Counted from the first letter of the stretch, positions 1 through 11,457 are shown. The stretch is DNA of 64,000 nt from Amphiura filiformis (GCF_039555335.1 NC_092637.1:42486990-42550989), one strand, 5' to 3'. Numbers and translations: made by a program. Notes: generated by a model not told the origin, from the sequence alone.

Positions 1-430
1 ATAGCCTGAATCCGTAAATATGGTACCTCTCGCCCTTTTTTTAGGTCAAGGCTATTTTTACCATTATGCAGCAAACCATTGTTAAAGCTATTTCACATAC
101 ATGTACAAAACATTCTAGAGAAAGAATGAGAGCATATAGTGTTGAAATATCATTTGTTGATTTCGAATGATAATGTCATGAAGTCGTAAATTTTAAGGTC
201 AAATTCCTAAAACCAAAACAAAACATTGCGACGCAGATAATTCCCGACTTACGCAATTTCATCATCACATCAGTGTCTTTATTATTTGTTTGAAACCTTT
301 CCCAAACGTTCGTGCTATTTATGCATAAAACGGCTAATTTATCTTTACAAAACGCGTCTTTTTTTAGTAAACAAAAGGCTAAAGATGGCATTATAAGATT
401 TATCTTTTATCATTACACTCATCCGCGCAA
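1..430. other. AT-rich sequence, no gene seen
   Basis: I see no exon, RNA gene or clear repeat here. Short open frames exist but show no domain and no splice context. Confidence 0.4.
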
Positions 431-433
431 CTG

Positions 434-528
434 CCACGGTGGCCGAGCGGTAAAGCACTAGACGCGTAATCGAAGGAAGTTTAGAATCGTTGGTTCGAGT
501 CCCAACGAAGCCTGTGGAAACTTTTTTT
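434..528 (+). tRNA. tRNA-like sequence (degenerate class II tRNA or SINE head)
   Basis: An A box (TGGCCGAGCGGT, 440-451) and a B box (GGTTCGAGTCC, 492-502) sit at tRNA spacing. CCACGG at 434-439 can pair with CCTGTGG at 511-517 as an acceptor stem, and a run of seven T (522-528) follows as a Pol III terminator. The 84-nt length and the long gap between anticodon and T arms fit a Ser/Leu-type tRNA. The anticodon stem pairs badly and the T loop is one base too long. It is more likely a tRNA pseudogene or the head of a tRNA-derived SINE than a working tRNA. Confidence 0.45.
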
Positions 529-629
529 CTTCAAAATTCATGATCGCATTCCGAAATGAGTCACTTGTCGGTAAATCATGTATCGTATCCTTAAATTCAA
601 TATGTGTGGTAAGAAACCGTAATATGTGA

Positions 630-1281
630 CATGATCTGGTCCATGGAGGCCAAAGGCGGCAAATTTGAAATGGAGATAAAGGCATAAATATAAAGAAAAA
701 ACAATAAAATACATAAGAAACCTTTAAAACCAAGTATGCTACCGGTATAATGAAAGACAAAGATAAAAAGACCAGTTTGCGTCTGACGTCATCTGTCAAT
801 CAAACTTCGAGCACGGTGTTTGTTTACAAGTGTCGTGATGATGACTTGCTGAACGCGGATTTATAACCGGGCGCCTTATTGTTAATTTTGCACCTTTCGA
901 CATGCAAACCATCTCAAAAGTTAGGTCTTTATAGTAGGAAACTTTCTTAACCGAAGGTACCAAATGCCTAGAAAAGCTGCTTTTCGCCTTGTAAAAGTAC
1001 GTAATTTTCGCCATCCTCGCCATTCACTGCTATTCCTTTTCTCCGATCGGCACCAGCCAGACGAATTGACCTTCCTTATACACGCTATTAGCCAATCAAG
1101 GATCGTAGAGAATTTGATTGACAGTGACGTCAGACGCAAACTAGTCTTTTTATCTTTGTCTTTCATTATATACCTTTGATGCTTCCAGTTTTATGATAGC
1201 CTTATGTTTGTTTTGTAGAAGGTAATTATAGTAACTCAATTTTCACAAAAAGTCTCCTTTGGCCTCCACGGACCAGATCGT
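630..1281. mobile_element. Foldback (MITE-like) element, arms about 165 bp
   Basis: The left arm (about 630-796) is the imperfect reverse complement of the right arm (about 1114-1281). The outer match is GATCTGGTCC(A/G)TGGAGGCC, and the inner match of about 50 bp covers the stretch reading AAGACAAAGATAAAAAGAC. The loop is about 318 bp and has no transposase. Short open frames inside are by-products of the repeat. Confidence 0.7.
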
Positions 1282-1449
1282 GCTATCGGGTATCATGTTC
1301 TATGCGTCATAATATGAAATCGGCTGCAACAATACCAGAACAGAATCTCCATAGCTCTGTCACAAATACCGGCAATAAATCACATAATGAAATTTCCCGT
1401 CTTTATCCTATAATATTTTTTAGAGAAGTATCATAATTATTTTCCTTAC

Positions 1450-1683
1450 CAATGACATTAACCTCAAAGTAGCAACTTGCTCGTATGCTCTCATCTTCAT
1501 CCTCGACCCAACATGTTACGTTCGTGGTCCCAAATGGGAAGGCATCGCCTGACATATAATTACATGTCACGTTCAAAATTCCTGTTGTATCATTGGCTAT
1601 TATATCGGGCCACGTGACTTCAGCAGTAGGCATTCCAGGATCAGTCGGATGGTCAAGATAGTTATCTGGACAGAGCATGTCAA
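1450..1683 (-). CDS. HYR-domain exon (gene A, copy 1)
   Basis: This 234-bp exon encodes one hyalin-repeat (HYR) module, an immunoglobulin-like extracellular adhesion fold. Visible family marks are the opening CPDNY, the TDPGMPTAEVTWP segment, an inner Cys in NVTCNY, SGDAFPFGTTNVTC and the closing CYFEVNVIG. It is bounded by a CAG acceptor (1684-1686) and a GTAAGG donor (1449-1444), both phase 1. Adding or losing it would therefore keep the frame. It is nearly identical to the exon at 3414-3647 and comes from a local duplication. It belongs to the minus-strand gene whose signal-peptide exon is at 18952-19033. The link across the transposons between them is inferred from strand, phase and domain type. 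Confidence 0.85.
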
Positions 1684-1740
1684 CTGTATGAGGAAAATAA
1701 TTTGAATAGGCTTTTACGACGGGAATTCATAACAATTCGT

Positions 1741-2153
1741 GGGTTTTTATCGGGTTCGCCGTCGGACAAGTTAAGAACTGTCAAGCTTTTGTCAGGAGTA
1801 GCTCTGACTTCTTCAGGACAAAGTACCTAAGAATGAGACATGTAGGCAGGCCCATGCGTACTGATGGCTCTGAAAGAACCGTTACTGAAGACTGTCCCTT
1901 GTCAACAGAGAACAAGCAGATCTCGCCCATCTGCTAAATTAAAGGTTTGGTGGTTCTGAAAAGAGCCGTTCACTGAAGACTGCCTCTTGTCTACAAAAAA
2001 CAAGCAGACCTCGCCTATCTGCTAATTTTGCAGATAGCAGAAACAGATGACTTAGGTACTTTGTCCTGAAGAAGTCAGAGCTACTCCTGACGAAAGCTTG
2101 ACAGTTCTAAACCATTTGTAAACTTGTCCGACGGCGAACCCGATAAAAACGCA
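1741..2153. mobile_element. Foldback element with hammerhead-like motif in its arms
   Basis: Two inverted arms of about 95 bp (1741-1832 and 2058-2152) flank about 225 bp. The arms include TTTTTATCGGGTTCGCCGTC on the plus strand at left and its complement at right. Near the inner side each arm holds the order CTGAAGA, a GTCAG/CTGAC stem, then GAAAG, which resembles the core of a hammerhead ribozyme. In the left copy GAAA has become AAAA after CTGAC. The layout resembles the inverted terminal repeats of Penelope-like elements, but no reading frame remains. The element sits inside one of two duplicated gene A intron segments and is absent from the other, so it arrived after the duplication. Confidence 0.65.
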
Positions 2154-2375
2154 CTAATTGAAAGATATATTCACATTCGTTTCATAAGTACAGAATAAAT
2201 TCAAACAAGCCAGCGATTTACAAGACATTTACAAGTATTTGTTTCATAAGTTCAAAAATACTAACTTAATTAATCACTATATAATCAAATTTTCATTCAC
2301 ACGGTCTCAGTTTGGTTACAAGAAATGAACTATTTTTTCCTCCCTTATTTCACGCTTGAATTTAAATGAACTTAC

Positions 2376-2621
2376 CAATCAATATTACAATAACATTGAA
2401 GTTACAGACAGCTTTGTTATTAGAAGGATCCCAAGCGGAGTACGTCACTGTAGTGTTACCTACGAAGAACACGTCATTTGGACTATGGGTTGAATTTGTC
2501 CTTAACACATCTCCAGAATTGTCAGTCGGCACGGGCGGTATCCATTCTACTGGAATAGATACTGTACTTTCAGCGTAACTTGTGATGTCTTGAGGACATT
2601 CCAAAACAGGTGCTTCGATAT
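2376..2621 (-). CDS. HYR-domain exon (gene A, middle)
   Basis: A 246-bp exon with AG acceptor (2623-2622) and GTAAGT donor (2375-2370), both phase 1. It encodes a diverged HYR module. The start reads IEAPVLECPQDITSYAES, followed by IPVEWIPPVPTDNSG, an FFVGNTTVTYSAWDPSNN segment and the end VCNFNVIVI. The second conserved Cys of the family is replaced by Tyr (VTYS), so the usual internal disulfide may differ. It lies between the two near-identical HYR exons, so the gene order here is HYR (3414-3647), this one, HYR (1450-1683). Gene A probably continues beyond the left edge with more modules or a membrane anchor. Confidence 0.8.
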
Positions 2622-2649
2622 CTATTTATTGGTTTTTTTTATAATAACA

Positions 2650-3277
2650 AATTATACAGAAATAAAAGGAAGAATATTATTCGTTACGTTAAGATATCCT
2701 GAATTTTAGACTGAATAGATTTTTTTTAAAATTAAAATATCATGATCAAAGTCGATAACAGAATATTTCTGTGTCATCATACTCCCCAAATATATAACAT
2801 AAAATCATAATGCACTTACCAGCAGAACAACGATAAAATATAATGATCAGTATTTTGGTCGAATTCAGTTTAGGCTTAAATCCAATTTCAAGGTTGGGAC
2901 ACAGTGAATTTCAGTCCACTGTACCATTTCCATTTTACTAAATTTGAAAGATGGATAATCGGATAGTTTAATAAATATTCAACCTTTTTTAATGCTGTTA
3001 GCAAACAAAATAACAAACCATTATTATGCGATGAGGAATCGAGCTTAAAACCTCTTGAAGCAATTGCTACATGTAGTACAAGAATGACTGCAACAGCTAT
3101 AAATCTAACAATTATAATTAAACAGCTATAGTTATTGTTATTAATTATAATTTTAATTATAATAATTATATTCAATATAATTACAATTATATAATTGTTA
3201 TTATGTATTCGTGTTAAAACACGAATACATTCCCAGTGTGCCAATTGGTACCAAAGAACCTGTACAGATTCCATCGG
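2650..3277. other. Intron sequence with AT-rich low complexity
   Basis: This is gene A intron. About 3100-3205 is almost pure A and T (ATTATAATTA-type). A small hairpin made of TATTCGTGTT and AACACGAATA lies near 3207-3228. No exon was recognised. Confidence 0.4.
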
Positions 3278-3755
3278 ATCTTAATGTTCTATGACGAAAC
3301 CTGCTGCAACGAAATACGAAACTTTATCACAGATAATGTCAACAAAACCCGATAATGAAATTTCACGACTTAGTCCTCCTTTTACGGCAACATGTATCTT
3401 ATTCCTTCCTTACCAATGACATTGACCTCAAAGTAGCAACTTGCTCGTATGCTCTCATCTTCATCCTCGACCCAACATGTTACGTTCGTGGTCCCAATTG
3501 GGAAGGCATCACCTGACATATAATCACATGTCACGTTCAAAATTCCTGTTGTATCATTGGCTATTACGTCGGGCCACGTGACTTCAGCAGTAGGCATTCC
3601 AGGATCAGTCGGATGGTCAAGATAGTTCTCTGGACAGTCGATTTCAACTGTTTCAAGAAAATAATTTGAATGATATCATTCATTAATAGTTTCGTTTGAT
3701 ATAATTATAAAGAATGTGATCAAACAAACTAGCGCTTTATTTTACGAGAACTAAA
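3278..3755. repeat. Gene A segmental duplication, copy 2
   Basis: Direct duplicate of 1300-2230, without the foldback element found in copy 1. It contains exon 3414-3647. Confidence 0.7.
3414..3647 (-). CDS. HYR-domain exon (gene A, copy 2)
   Basis: A 234-bp exon with CAG acceptor (3650-3648) and GTAAGG donor (3413-3408), phase 1 at both ends. The protein is nearly the same as that of exon 1450-1683, starting EIDCPENYLDHPTDPG. Most changes are at the first residues and at D/I and Y positions. It carries the typical HYR order: opening Cys, WP, TTGILNVTCDY, SGDAFPIGTTNVTC and CYFEVNVIG. This is the most upstream HYR exon of gene A seen in the window. Upstream of it the intron is filled by a LINE (3860-7330). 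Confidence 0.85.
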
Positions 3756-4261
3756 AGCAAGAACCAGCAAGGACATCTGGCCGCATGTCGTACTCTTAAC
3801 ATTTCCACTAGCTTTAAAGAAAATCCAAGAATATCTATTTATTTGACCTCAGATGGCCCTTTCAATTCAATTCAATTCAAGTTTATTTGGTTTCTTCTCA
3901 CATATATACAAATTATTATTAAATACAGATAATCAAATACATTATAAATTATATGAGATGTGGATGCCATCAAGAACGCTGAGCGTGTGGCTGATGGCAC
4001 CCAAGGTTACATGAAAATATTACAATGAAAAACATAGAATTTAATAATTTATTAAATATGAAAATAACATTTTTGCAAAGAAAAGAAAAACAGTAAATGG
4101 ATGTCATATTAGGTACATATACATATACCACATGAATATATTTGACAAAAATTACTTTGATATGAACTAGAACATCCATGAAAATGAGGGTGCAGAAAAA
4201 AAAGCATCAAGGGGGGGGTAAGGAAATTTACATGATTGATGCGTACTCGTTATTGACGGTT

Positions 4262-4960
4262 TCAGAGTGGTATTGATCCAGGATATAATTTTTCATTCGT
4301 TTTTAAAGGAGGATAGGGAGCAAGAGTTTTAATGTCGTCGTTCAGTGAATTCCAAGTGGTAGGTCCCTGGGTTTTAATTGTGTTTTTGGCTAGCAGTGTG
4401 TTTGTCGTCGCGATGTTAAGGTCAAGGGCCTGTCTGGTCTCATAATTATGAATTTCAGAATTTGTCATGAAATGATTATTTGGTAAGTCCTGTGGGAGGA
4501 GGTCATGGTGGTAACGATACATATGAGTTGCTAGTTGAAACGTGTAAATATCACAAATTTTTAGTTTTTTTAAGGAAATGAAAAGAGGGGTTGAATGATC
4601 CAGCCAAAGTGAATAAGTGCATGTTCTGATGATTTTCTTTTGCATAATAAAAAGGGATTCCAAGTTACTATTATTTTTATCACCCCATACCATTGTACAA
4701 TAGGATAGGTATGGTAGCACCAGAGTGTTGTAAAGTGTTTGGAGTGAATACTGGTTTAAAAATGGTCTGACTTTCCTAATTATGCCGTTATATTTTGAAA
4801 CAATTTTTGATATATGGGATGTATGGGTCTTCCATGAAAGGTTGTTATCAATTAAAATACCTAGGAATTTAGTTACTTCTACTTTTTCGATATCTTTATT
4901 ATCAATTTCAATGTTAAAATTATGGTCAGGTTTATTGTTGTATTTATTTTTAAAGATCAT
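4262..4960 (-). pseudogene. LINE reverse transcriptase C-terminal region
   Basis: This frame carries the post-catalytic part of the LINE protein, with the family-typical FLGILIDNNLSWKTHTSHI and LVLPYLSYCTMVWG motifs. It ends about 380 bp before the 3' tail. Confidence 0.8.
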
Positions 4961-5138
4961 GAAGTTAGTTTTATCTATATTTAATGAAAGCTTATTGAAT
5001 TTAAACCAGTTCGAAATTTTCTTGAGTTCTTTATTTATTAATTCTTCAAGTTGTTCTGGGTCTTTGTGGGAAAAAAGAATGTTGGTGTCGTCAGCAAAAA
5101 TAATAAAATGGGAGGAAGGAGATGAAAGTGGAGGTCAT

Positions 5139-5813
5139 TTATATATAAAAGGAATAAAAGTGGCCCAAGGATTGATCCCTGGGGACACCGCATATTATGT
5201 CACCTTCTGCAGATTTCTGGTGGTTATAAACGACATACTGTTTTCTTTCACAAAGATAATTTTTTATTTTTAGATTGGCAAGACCTCTGATACCGTAGCT
5301 ATTTAGTTTTTGGAGAAGTATATCATGGTTGAGGGTATCAAAGGCCTTGCTTAAGTCTAAGAATATCCCAAGACTATGCAATTTTTCGTCTAACGCACCT
5401 GTAATTTTGCAGTAAAGGTCATTTATTGCCATGTATGTGGACCGGTTTGGTCTAAAACCATATTGGTGGGAACTTAAGATATTATTTTTAGCAATGAAAT
5501 CAGAAAGCCGGGTGTATATTATTTTTTCAAGTATTTTCGAGACAGAAGGTAATATTGAAATCGGCCTATAATTACTACAAATCTGATTATCACCAGATTT
5601 AAAAATTGGTATTACTTTTGCGATCTTGAGTAAAGATGGGACAATGCCTGTGAGTAGGGACCTATTGAAAATATGTGAGAGAACAGGGGCTATTTCATTG
5701 ATTATTGTTTTGAGTAGTTTAGTGCTTATATTGTCAAAGCCACTACTGTTGCTAGCCGTAAGTTTTTTAGTTATTTTAATTATTTCGTCAGGGGATGTTG
5801 GGTTTAAGAACAT
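5139..5813 (-). pseudogene. LINE reverse transcriptase core
   Basis: Reverse-transcriptase blocks are visible: GFDNISTKLLK, LLKIAKVIPIFKSGD, NYRPISILPSVSKILEKII, QYGFRPNRST and FLDLSKAFDTLNHDILL. The frame shifts at the GVPQG motif, which reads GVPR because one base is missing. A further shift lies before the FADD motif at 5098-5087. No active product is expected. Confidence 0.85.
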
Positions 5814-5893
5814 ACTGCTATGCTGATTTAATGAATTTAGTGGAGAGATGTAGTCATCGTCAGGAGTAGTTATTTTCTCAGCTAGCTTAGTGC

Positions 5894-6511
5894 CTATGTT
5901 GGTAAAAAAAAATTATTGAAGTTATCGGCTATTTCAGTTGAATTGGTAATTTTTTTGCCATCTTTATCTTTAAAGAAGTCGGGTAATTTGGTACGTCTGT
6001 TTCTACCTAGAAGATTATTCAATGTTTTCCAAGTTTCTTTCATGTTAAATTTATTTGATTCAATTTGGGCGGTAATATGGGATTTTTTGGCTGTACGTAG
6101 TAAATTATTTAATATATTTCTATATTTAGTATATTTAAGTTTATTTTCTGATGTAGGTTTAGAGATGTACTTTTTATATAGTTTATCTTTAGTTCTAATT
6201 GATTTAACAAGGCCTGTAGTGATCCAGGGCTTACGTGGTGATTTACGTTTGGACATTTTAGTTGTTCTTATAGGGCAGTGGATGTCTAATAGGCCAGTGG
6301 TTTTATTAATGAATTTCGTGTATGAGTTTTCAGGATTATCGTCGTGGAGTATAAAATCCCAATTGACAATAGACAGGGAGTTTTTGAAACCTTTAATATT
6401 ATTTGGTTTGAATTGCCTTGTTTGTTTAGTTATAGGTTGAGAAATGTTATCAAAACGAGAGCCTTTAACAGAAATAAAATTTGGGAAATGATCTGAGAGG
6501 TCTGTAACCAA
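5894..6511 (-). pseudogene. LINE endonuclease end and linker region
   Basis: The open frame starts near the conserved LSDHFP motif, which closes the AP endonuclease. It continues through a basic linker containing RKSPRKPWIT and NLLRTAKK. It stops at an 8-base A/T run near 5905; after a one-base shift the frame continues toward the reverse transcriptase. Confidence 0.75.
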
Positions 6512-6561
6512 GTTGCCAGAAGTTATTTGGTTATCAGTATCATTTGTAAAAATATTGTCAA

Positions 6562-7311
6562 TTAGCGAGATTGTAGTACCGGTCTTGGTTGTGTAGACTC
6601 GGGTGGGTCGATCAATACAGGGAAAAATGAATAGGCGTACATCAGATTAACGAATGTATTGACTTGATGGTTATGGTCAAATTTTAGGAGATCGATATTG
6701 AAGTCGCCTAAGACAAAACATTTTTTCCTTTCTTTAGAGATGGTATTCAGGGCTGATTCTAGGTCAGAAATGAACTGATGGTAATCGACATATTCTGGTT
6801 TATAAATGACGCCAACGATTATATTTCTATCAGGGATTTCGATGAAAACAGAGTCGCAGTGAGTGGCTTTTATTTTAAGGTCAGGTCTTTGAATGAAATT
6901 ATGTTTAGAGTGGATAAATAAGGACGCACCTCCACCAGATCTATCGGGGCGTATACAGTCTATTCTGTCATAGTTGTCAAGGTCAATTAAATTGGATTCA
7001 TCGGTTGAATTGAACCAGGTTTCTGTAAAACCTATAATGTCAAAATCATGATTTAGAATCGAAATGTAATCCACAATAGTACTAGCCTTTTTGTTAATAC
7101 TTCTGGTGTTGTGGTGGAATAAAGAAAATTTATTTTGGCGGAGGGCATTTTCATTAATAATTGAATTAGTGTCGTAATATTTGCATTTGCAGCACAGGTT
7201 TAGGTCAATGTTACATGAATTATCTGAAGTTTGGGAATGTGAATTGAGTACGCTACTAAATTTAGACGGAGTGAATTTGTGCTCTGACATGAAAGTTGAC
7301 AAATCGGGCAT
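6562..7311 (-). pseudogene. LINE AP endonuclease domain
   Basis: About 250 residues are open. AP-endonuclease marks run in order: the N-terminal HHNTRSINKKAS segment, FTETWF, SGGGASLFI, VIYKPEY and the FVLGDFNIDLL catalytic motif. The frame breaks near 6562, where the sequence before the SDHFP motif shifts. The family domain nicks target DNA to prime reverse transcription. No separate ORF1 was recognised upstream. Confidence 0.8.
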
Positions 7312-7555
7312 GGTGCGAACGGGACAAAGGGTGCAGGAGAGAAACTAAATTAAAGTGGAATTTGGTTAAAAAAAAGCAAATAAGGTTGGATTTGGTCTGA
7401 GGGAAAAGAGGAAAGAAGCCATTTTACGAGAACAAGCTGAAACCATGAAGATAAAATAAATTCATGGTTAAGTTAACAATCAATATGTGGTTTAGAACAA
7501 ATATAAGGGACTCATAGTCCCCTTTGATAATAAATACAATACAAGAAGTAAATAC

Positions 7556-8295
7556 ATTGTAATTCCAGCTGTGTTTTGAATGATTTCGTTTGGGGCACAA
7601 TACTAGTTGAAAAACTCTTTCAGTACTGGATCAGCTGTCTGTATTTTACTGATTATTGATACATGCAGGTCATTCACATATGACTACAATGCCATTCATG
7701 GAGTTCACAAAGCCAAGAAACCGATTGCAAGGGTAAAATAGTATCCTTGATCAAGAATAATGAGGGAACACCTGGATAAAAAAAAAAAGCAGATGAATCC
7801 TATTATAATGTGGGATAGCATGCATGGACGGCTAACAGAGTCAATTGTGAAAAACCTACATGCCTCGGTTGACTGGTGAATATTATCAAAGAATAACTGA
7901 TGATTGATGTACAATACATGAGATAAATACCATGCAATTTCAGCTGTGTTTTGATGGATTATGTTTGTAACACAATAGTAAAAGTCTATGAAAAGTACTC
8001 GCAATACTAGATCAGCTGTCTGTGGTTTACTGATTATTGAAATACATGCAGGTCATTCACATATAACTACAATGCAATTCATGGAGTTCACAAAAGCCAA
8101 AAAATCGAATTTCAAGGATTAAACAGTATCCTTGATCTAGAAAAATGAGCGAACACCTGGATTTTTCCCCAGATGAAGCCTAATTATCTTGTGGGATAGC
8201 ACGCATGGACGGCAAACAGAATGAATTGTGGAGAGGAACAATTGCAAGTTGTTAAATTGCGAAAAACCTACATGTATCGGATGACTGCTGACTTG
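7556..8295. repeat. Tandem duplication, two units of about 370 bp
   Basis: Units 7556-7905 and about 7928-8295 are diverged direct repeats. Shared stretches include CAGCTGTGTTTTGA, GATCAGCTGTCTGT, CATGCAGGTCATTCACATAT, GAACACCTGGAT and GTGGGATAGCA. Neither unit is coding. Confidence 0.75.
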
Positions 8296-8299
8296 TATG

Positions 8300-9540
8300 G
8301 ATGATTAAATCAGATTCAATCAACGAGATGACCATTACCCCAGTATTGTAAGATAATATAATGGTAATAGATGGAAAAAAAATAAGTCTCATGGTAATGA
8401 GATGATTACCATATTACAATGTATCAAGAGCACGCAATCTAATACATCACGAGTTATTATGCATCATTGGTAACAAGAAAAACCAGTAGTATTTAAAACA
8501 TATTGAACATGACAATGTTATATAACAGACTGTTATGAACATTTATATCAGGGTGAGCAAAACACTTGGATAATATAAATCACATCAAATATACCTTACG
8601 CGATAACAAACATAGCTTTAGTAATTAAAAAAAAAAAAATGAGGGGGAATATGTGGGACGAATTGACCCCTTGCACACAAATTTTAGACTGACCGTATCA
8701 GAGAATGAATGTGAGTGAGATTCACCTGTTGGCAGAAGATGGATAGATCAGTGTGTGTACAAAAGATCAATTACCATTTCCACGTTATCACAACGCTGCG
8801 GTGATAAGTGCATTTATTATATAATCAGGTAGCAAAATGATAACAAATTTATATGACCATGCCAAAATAATGGCTTTCAATTTCATGAAAATCTGACCAG
8901 ATTCGTTGACTTTGGCCAAGTTACCCCTATATTAAAAATTATAAACGCACGGCCACAGCAAATGTGATAAAAGGCTGAACATTTCAGAATATGGTCAATT
9001 TAACCCAAAACCGCATGTTTTAAGGACACCAAAAAGTTTCATTTGACGCAAAGTGCATAAATGGCCTTCCTAGACCTAAAACTATGTATGTAGATACAAT
9101 GTACCAAAAATGCATTTACATATCCTTAATGTGACAAAATTACCGTAAAACTAGCAAATAAAAGTCAAATAGACCCCCCCCCACCCACCCTATTGTATGA
9201 CGTTTTTTTTTGTTTTTGTTTTTTGTTGTTTTTTTTGGCTGGCACTATCTCGGCTTTTGGACGAATAAAATGGTGTAAAATTACTCAAAACAAAAAGCTG
9301 CATCAAATAAGCCGGTACCCTAGGCTGTCTGAAACATCGCCATTATACAGTCTCTCACTAATACGTAACTGTGTGATACTGGTGATCGGCCGACGAAATA
9401 TTACTCAACGGGAAACATCTGTAAGAACGTGCGTGAGCGTAAAGTGCCCATCAGGAGGATGAAACTTCATAAGTGAAATGTCGGGACCTCGGGTCACAAG
9501 GAAGGAGAAAAGATGATATCACCACGGCCATTTAAATCAT
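8300..9540. other. AT-rich intron of gene A, no gene seen
   Basis: No exon or known element was recognised. A C-rich run (9174-9189) is followed by a T-rich run (9203-9236). Confidence 0.4.
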
Positions 9541-9579
9541 TCTAACGCATAGTCGCTGTTGTAACTATTTTCTGTCGGA

Positions 9580-11100
9580 CGGTCTGTGGCTAGTAGAGAG
9601 ATTGCGAAATTTACGTGAAACGGGAACGCCAACGGCAAGCTACAATAGTCGAAAATCAGTTAGTATGCCCTCTAGAGGGTGATATCTATTGTGAAATGGT
9701 CAATCGTGGAATTACCGTAAGGCGATTACGTTGCGGTTGGTAGCAAAAATGGCGTTCCAAAATTACAAAAAACGCATTATAAAATGCAGAAAAATGTTAT
9801 GTTTGAAGTGTTATGAAGCGAATCAAAGTATCCTAATAGAACAAGTAGAGTCTGACATGTAATAAAATCTATTTTGAGGGTTACAATTTGGCCTAGTATA
9901 GACAAGAAGAAGTGAATAAATTTAGATTTTTTCGACGCGAATTCGAACGGGCAGATTGCCTATTCATTTGTGTGTGGAAAATGCCGTCCAAAAATCAGCT
10001 TGCGAAGAGGCGTTTTAGGCAAGATCGTGTCGTGTTACCGCATAATGCGGTATGAATTGTCTGTTATGGACGGGGAACAGAAGTTCGTGCAACGCCATTT
10101 TTCGCCTTGATTTTTCGTTGTGTTAAACAGCTGTCAAAGTGTTTTGCTTATGGATACTATTCAGCAAACACCAAAATGTTTTTAAAACATGATAATGCAT
10201 GTGTTTTTGGTTTTAGTTAAAACATTTTGATAACATATCAATGTCGGTTTATATAAAAAAAAATCATGAAAACTCTTTTTTAAAACGTGTTATACTGAAA
10301 AAATAATAATACAACAACATTTTAAACCAAAATTCAAAATGCTATAATAAAATATTATTTGGCAAACATTTTGTATACTTAAGTCTATTATGTTAGAATG
10401 TTTTGCAGCAGGTTTTGAACAAAATGTTTTTAGAATGTTATTAAAACCTTTTATACCCTTGACCCTCACATACCCTTTAACCCGAATGTTTTTTTGTAAT
10501 ATATTTGTGTTTACTAGGTAGTAATCGAACTAGGCATATTAAATTATCTATTTTCATTTTGCTTTGAAAAGTAAACAGGGTACTATTTATATGATAATGG
10601 GGTTTGTTTCTTGTTGTTCGAATAATATACCCCATGGCGACTTCCAAGGCATCCAACACCAAACTCTTTTTAGGTTATTTTGATAGACAAATAGCATACA
10701 CGTGTGAACGATAGGCCTACTCATTTGGCAAGTCGTATTTGCATATCAATACCAAGGAAAATGGGTTTGAAGAGAGAAGATGAGAACCTATTCTCATCTT
10801 CTTGGTTCGATGCACCCAAGGCGAATCAATGGGTGCTTCCTATATCTTTAGATATATTTGTCTCAGCATAGCGCCACCATGAGCTTATTGCAATTGCGTT
10901 TGAGATTTAGTCTTAGGTCAGACTGTATGCAGCTATCACAAACATACTAGGAACGATGAGCGTTAGGACCGACACAAACTGGCGGTGTAGGAGACTAGTT
11001 TGGATGTGAACTGCACTATCACGTTCCACCGCATCGTAATACGTAACACGTATGGCGTTTCTAGTGAACGCCTCTTCGCAATCTCTCTAGTATCATATAA
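9580..11100. repeat. Scattered inverted copies of one short repeat family
   Basis: TAGAGAGATTGCGAA at about 9594-9608 and its reverse complement near 11080-11094 flank the region. The segment near 10005-10020 (TTGCGAAGAGGCGTT) also matches the reverse complement of about 11068-11082. The segment from 10150 to 10480 is AT-rich with many AAAATGTTTT-like words. These may be the ends of an old element, but no complete structure could be drawn. Confidence 0.35.
10775..10802. repeat. 12-bp perfect hairpin
   Basis: AGAAGATGAGAA (10775-10786) and TTCTCATCTTCT (10791-10802) are perfect complements around CCTA. Weaker pairing (ACCAAG with CTTGGT) extends outward. Confidence 0.7.
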
Positions 11101-11246
11101 TATGCCTCATGAGTTCCTTGGTACAACCGATTTACTACAGTTTTTCTACTATGTTTACTGTATATGACAAAATGTATAAGTATTATGTGAAACACAAGAA
11201 TAATATCATCTACGGAACGTGACTACTAAGCTTTGGGGTCGTGACT

Positions 11247-11449
11247 CTGCGCGGGCGTAGCCAGGAATTATTTGGGAGCTGATTTTGCAAAAGTGCAAAA
11301 AGACTTTTTGCGACCTACGCTCGGAAATGGGCCAATATTGTACAAGTTGGGACCTATTTTGACAGAAAAAGAATAAAAAACCTTTTGGGCTTTTTGGTGA
11401 TTTGGGGAGGGAAACCCCCCCCCCCCCCCCTGCCTACGCCCCTGACGTC
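11247..11449. mobile_element. hAT-like MITE with 8-bp target duplication
   Basis: Subterminal inverted repeats GGGCGTAGCCAGG (near 11252) and the complement of CCTGCCTACGCCCC (to 11442) bound a 203-bp element. TCGTGACT occurs directly before it (11239-11246) and after it (11450-11457), a perfect 8-bp target duplication as made by hAT transposases. No transposase is present. Confidence 0.75.
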
Positions 11450-11457
11450 TCGTGACT

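Larger units (their letters stand above)
1300..2230. repeat. Gene A segmental duplication, copy 1
   Basis: Exon 1450-1683 and its flanks match 3278-3755 in direct orientation, with an exon-to-exon shift of 1964 bp. Beyond the inserted foldback element (1741-2153) the match resumes, with TTCGTTT..ATAA and CAAACAAGCCAGCG against CAAACAAACTAGCG. Confidence 0.7.
3860..7330 (-). mobile_element. LINE (non-LTR retrotransposon), AP-endonuclease type, decayed
   Basis: Read on the minus strand, the order is AP endonuclease (7311-6562), linker (6511-5894), reverse transcriptase (5813 to about 5060, with FADD at 5098-5087), C-terminal region (4960-4262), 3' UTR and a short (TTGAA) tail (3881-3860). The pieces match the Jockey/CR1-type superfamily. 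The frame is broken by several small indels, one in an A run near 5905. The 3' UTR has a GGTGCCA...TGGCATCC pair that is also found at 43110-43165, so both come from one family. It lies in an intron of gene A, in the same orientation. Confidence 0.85.
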
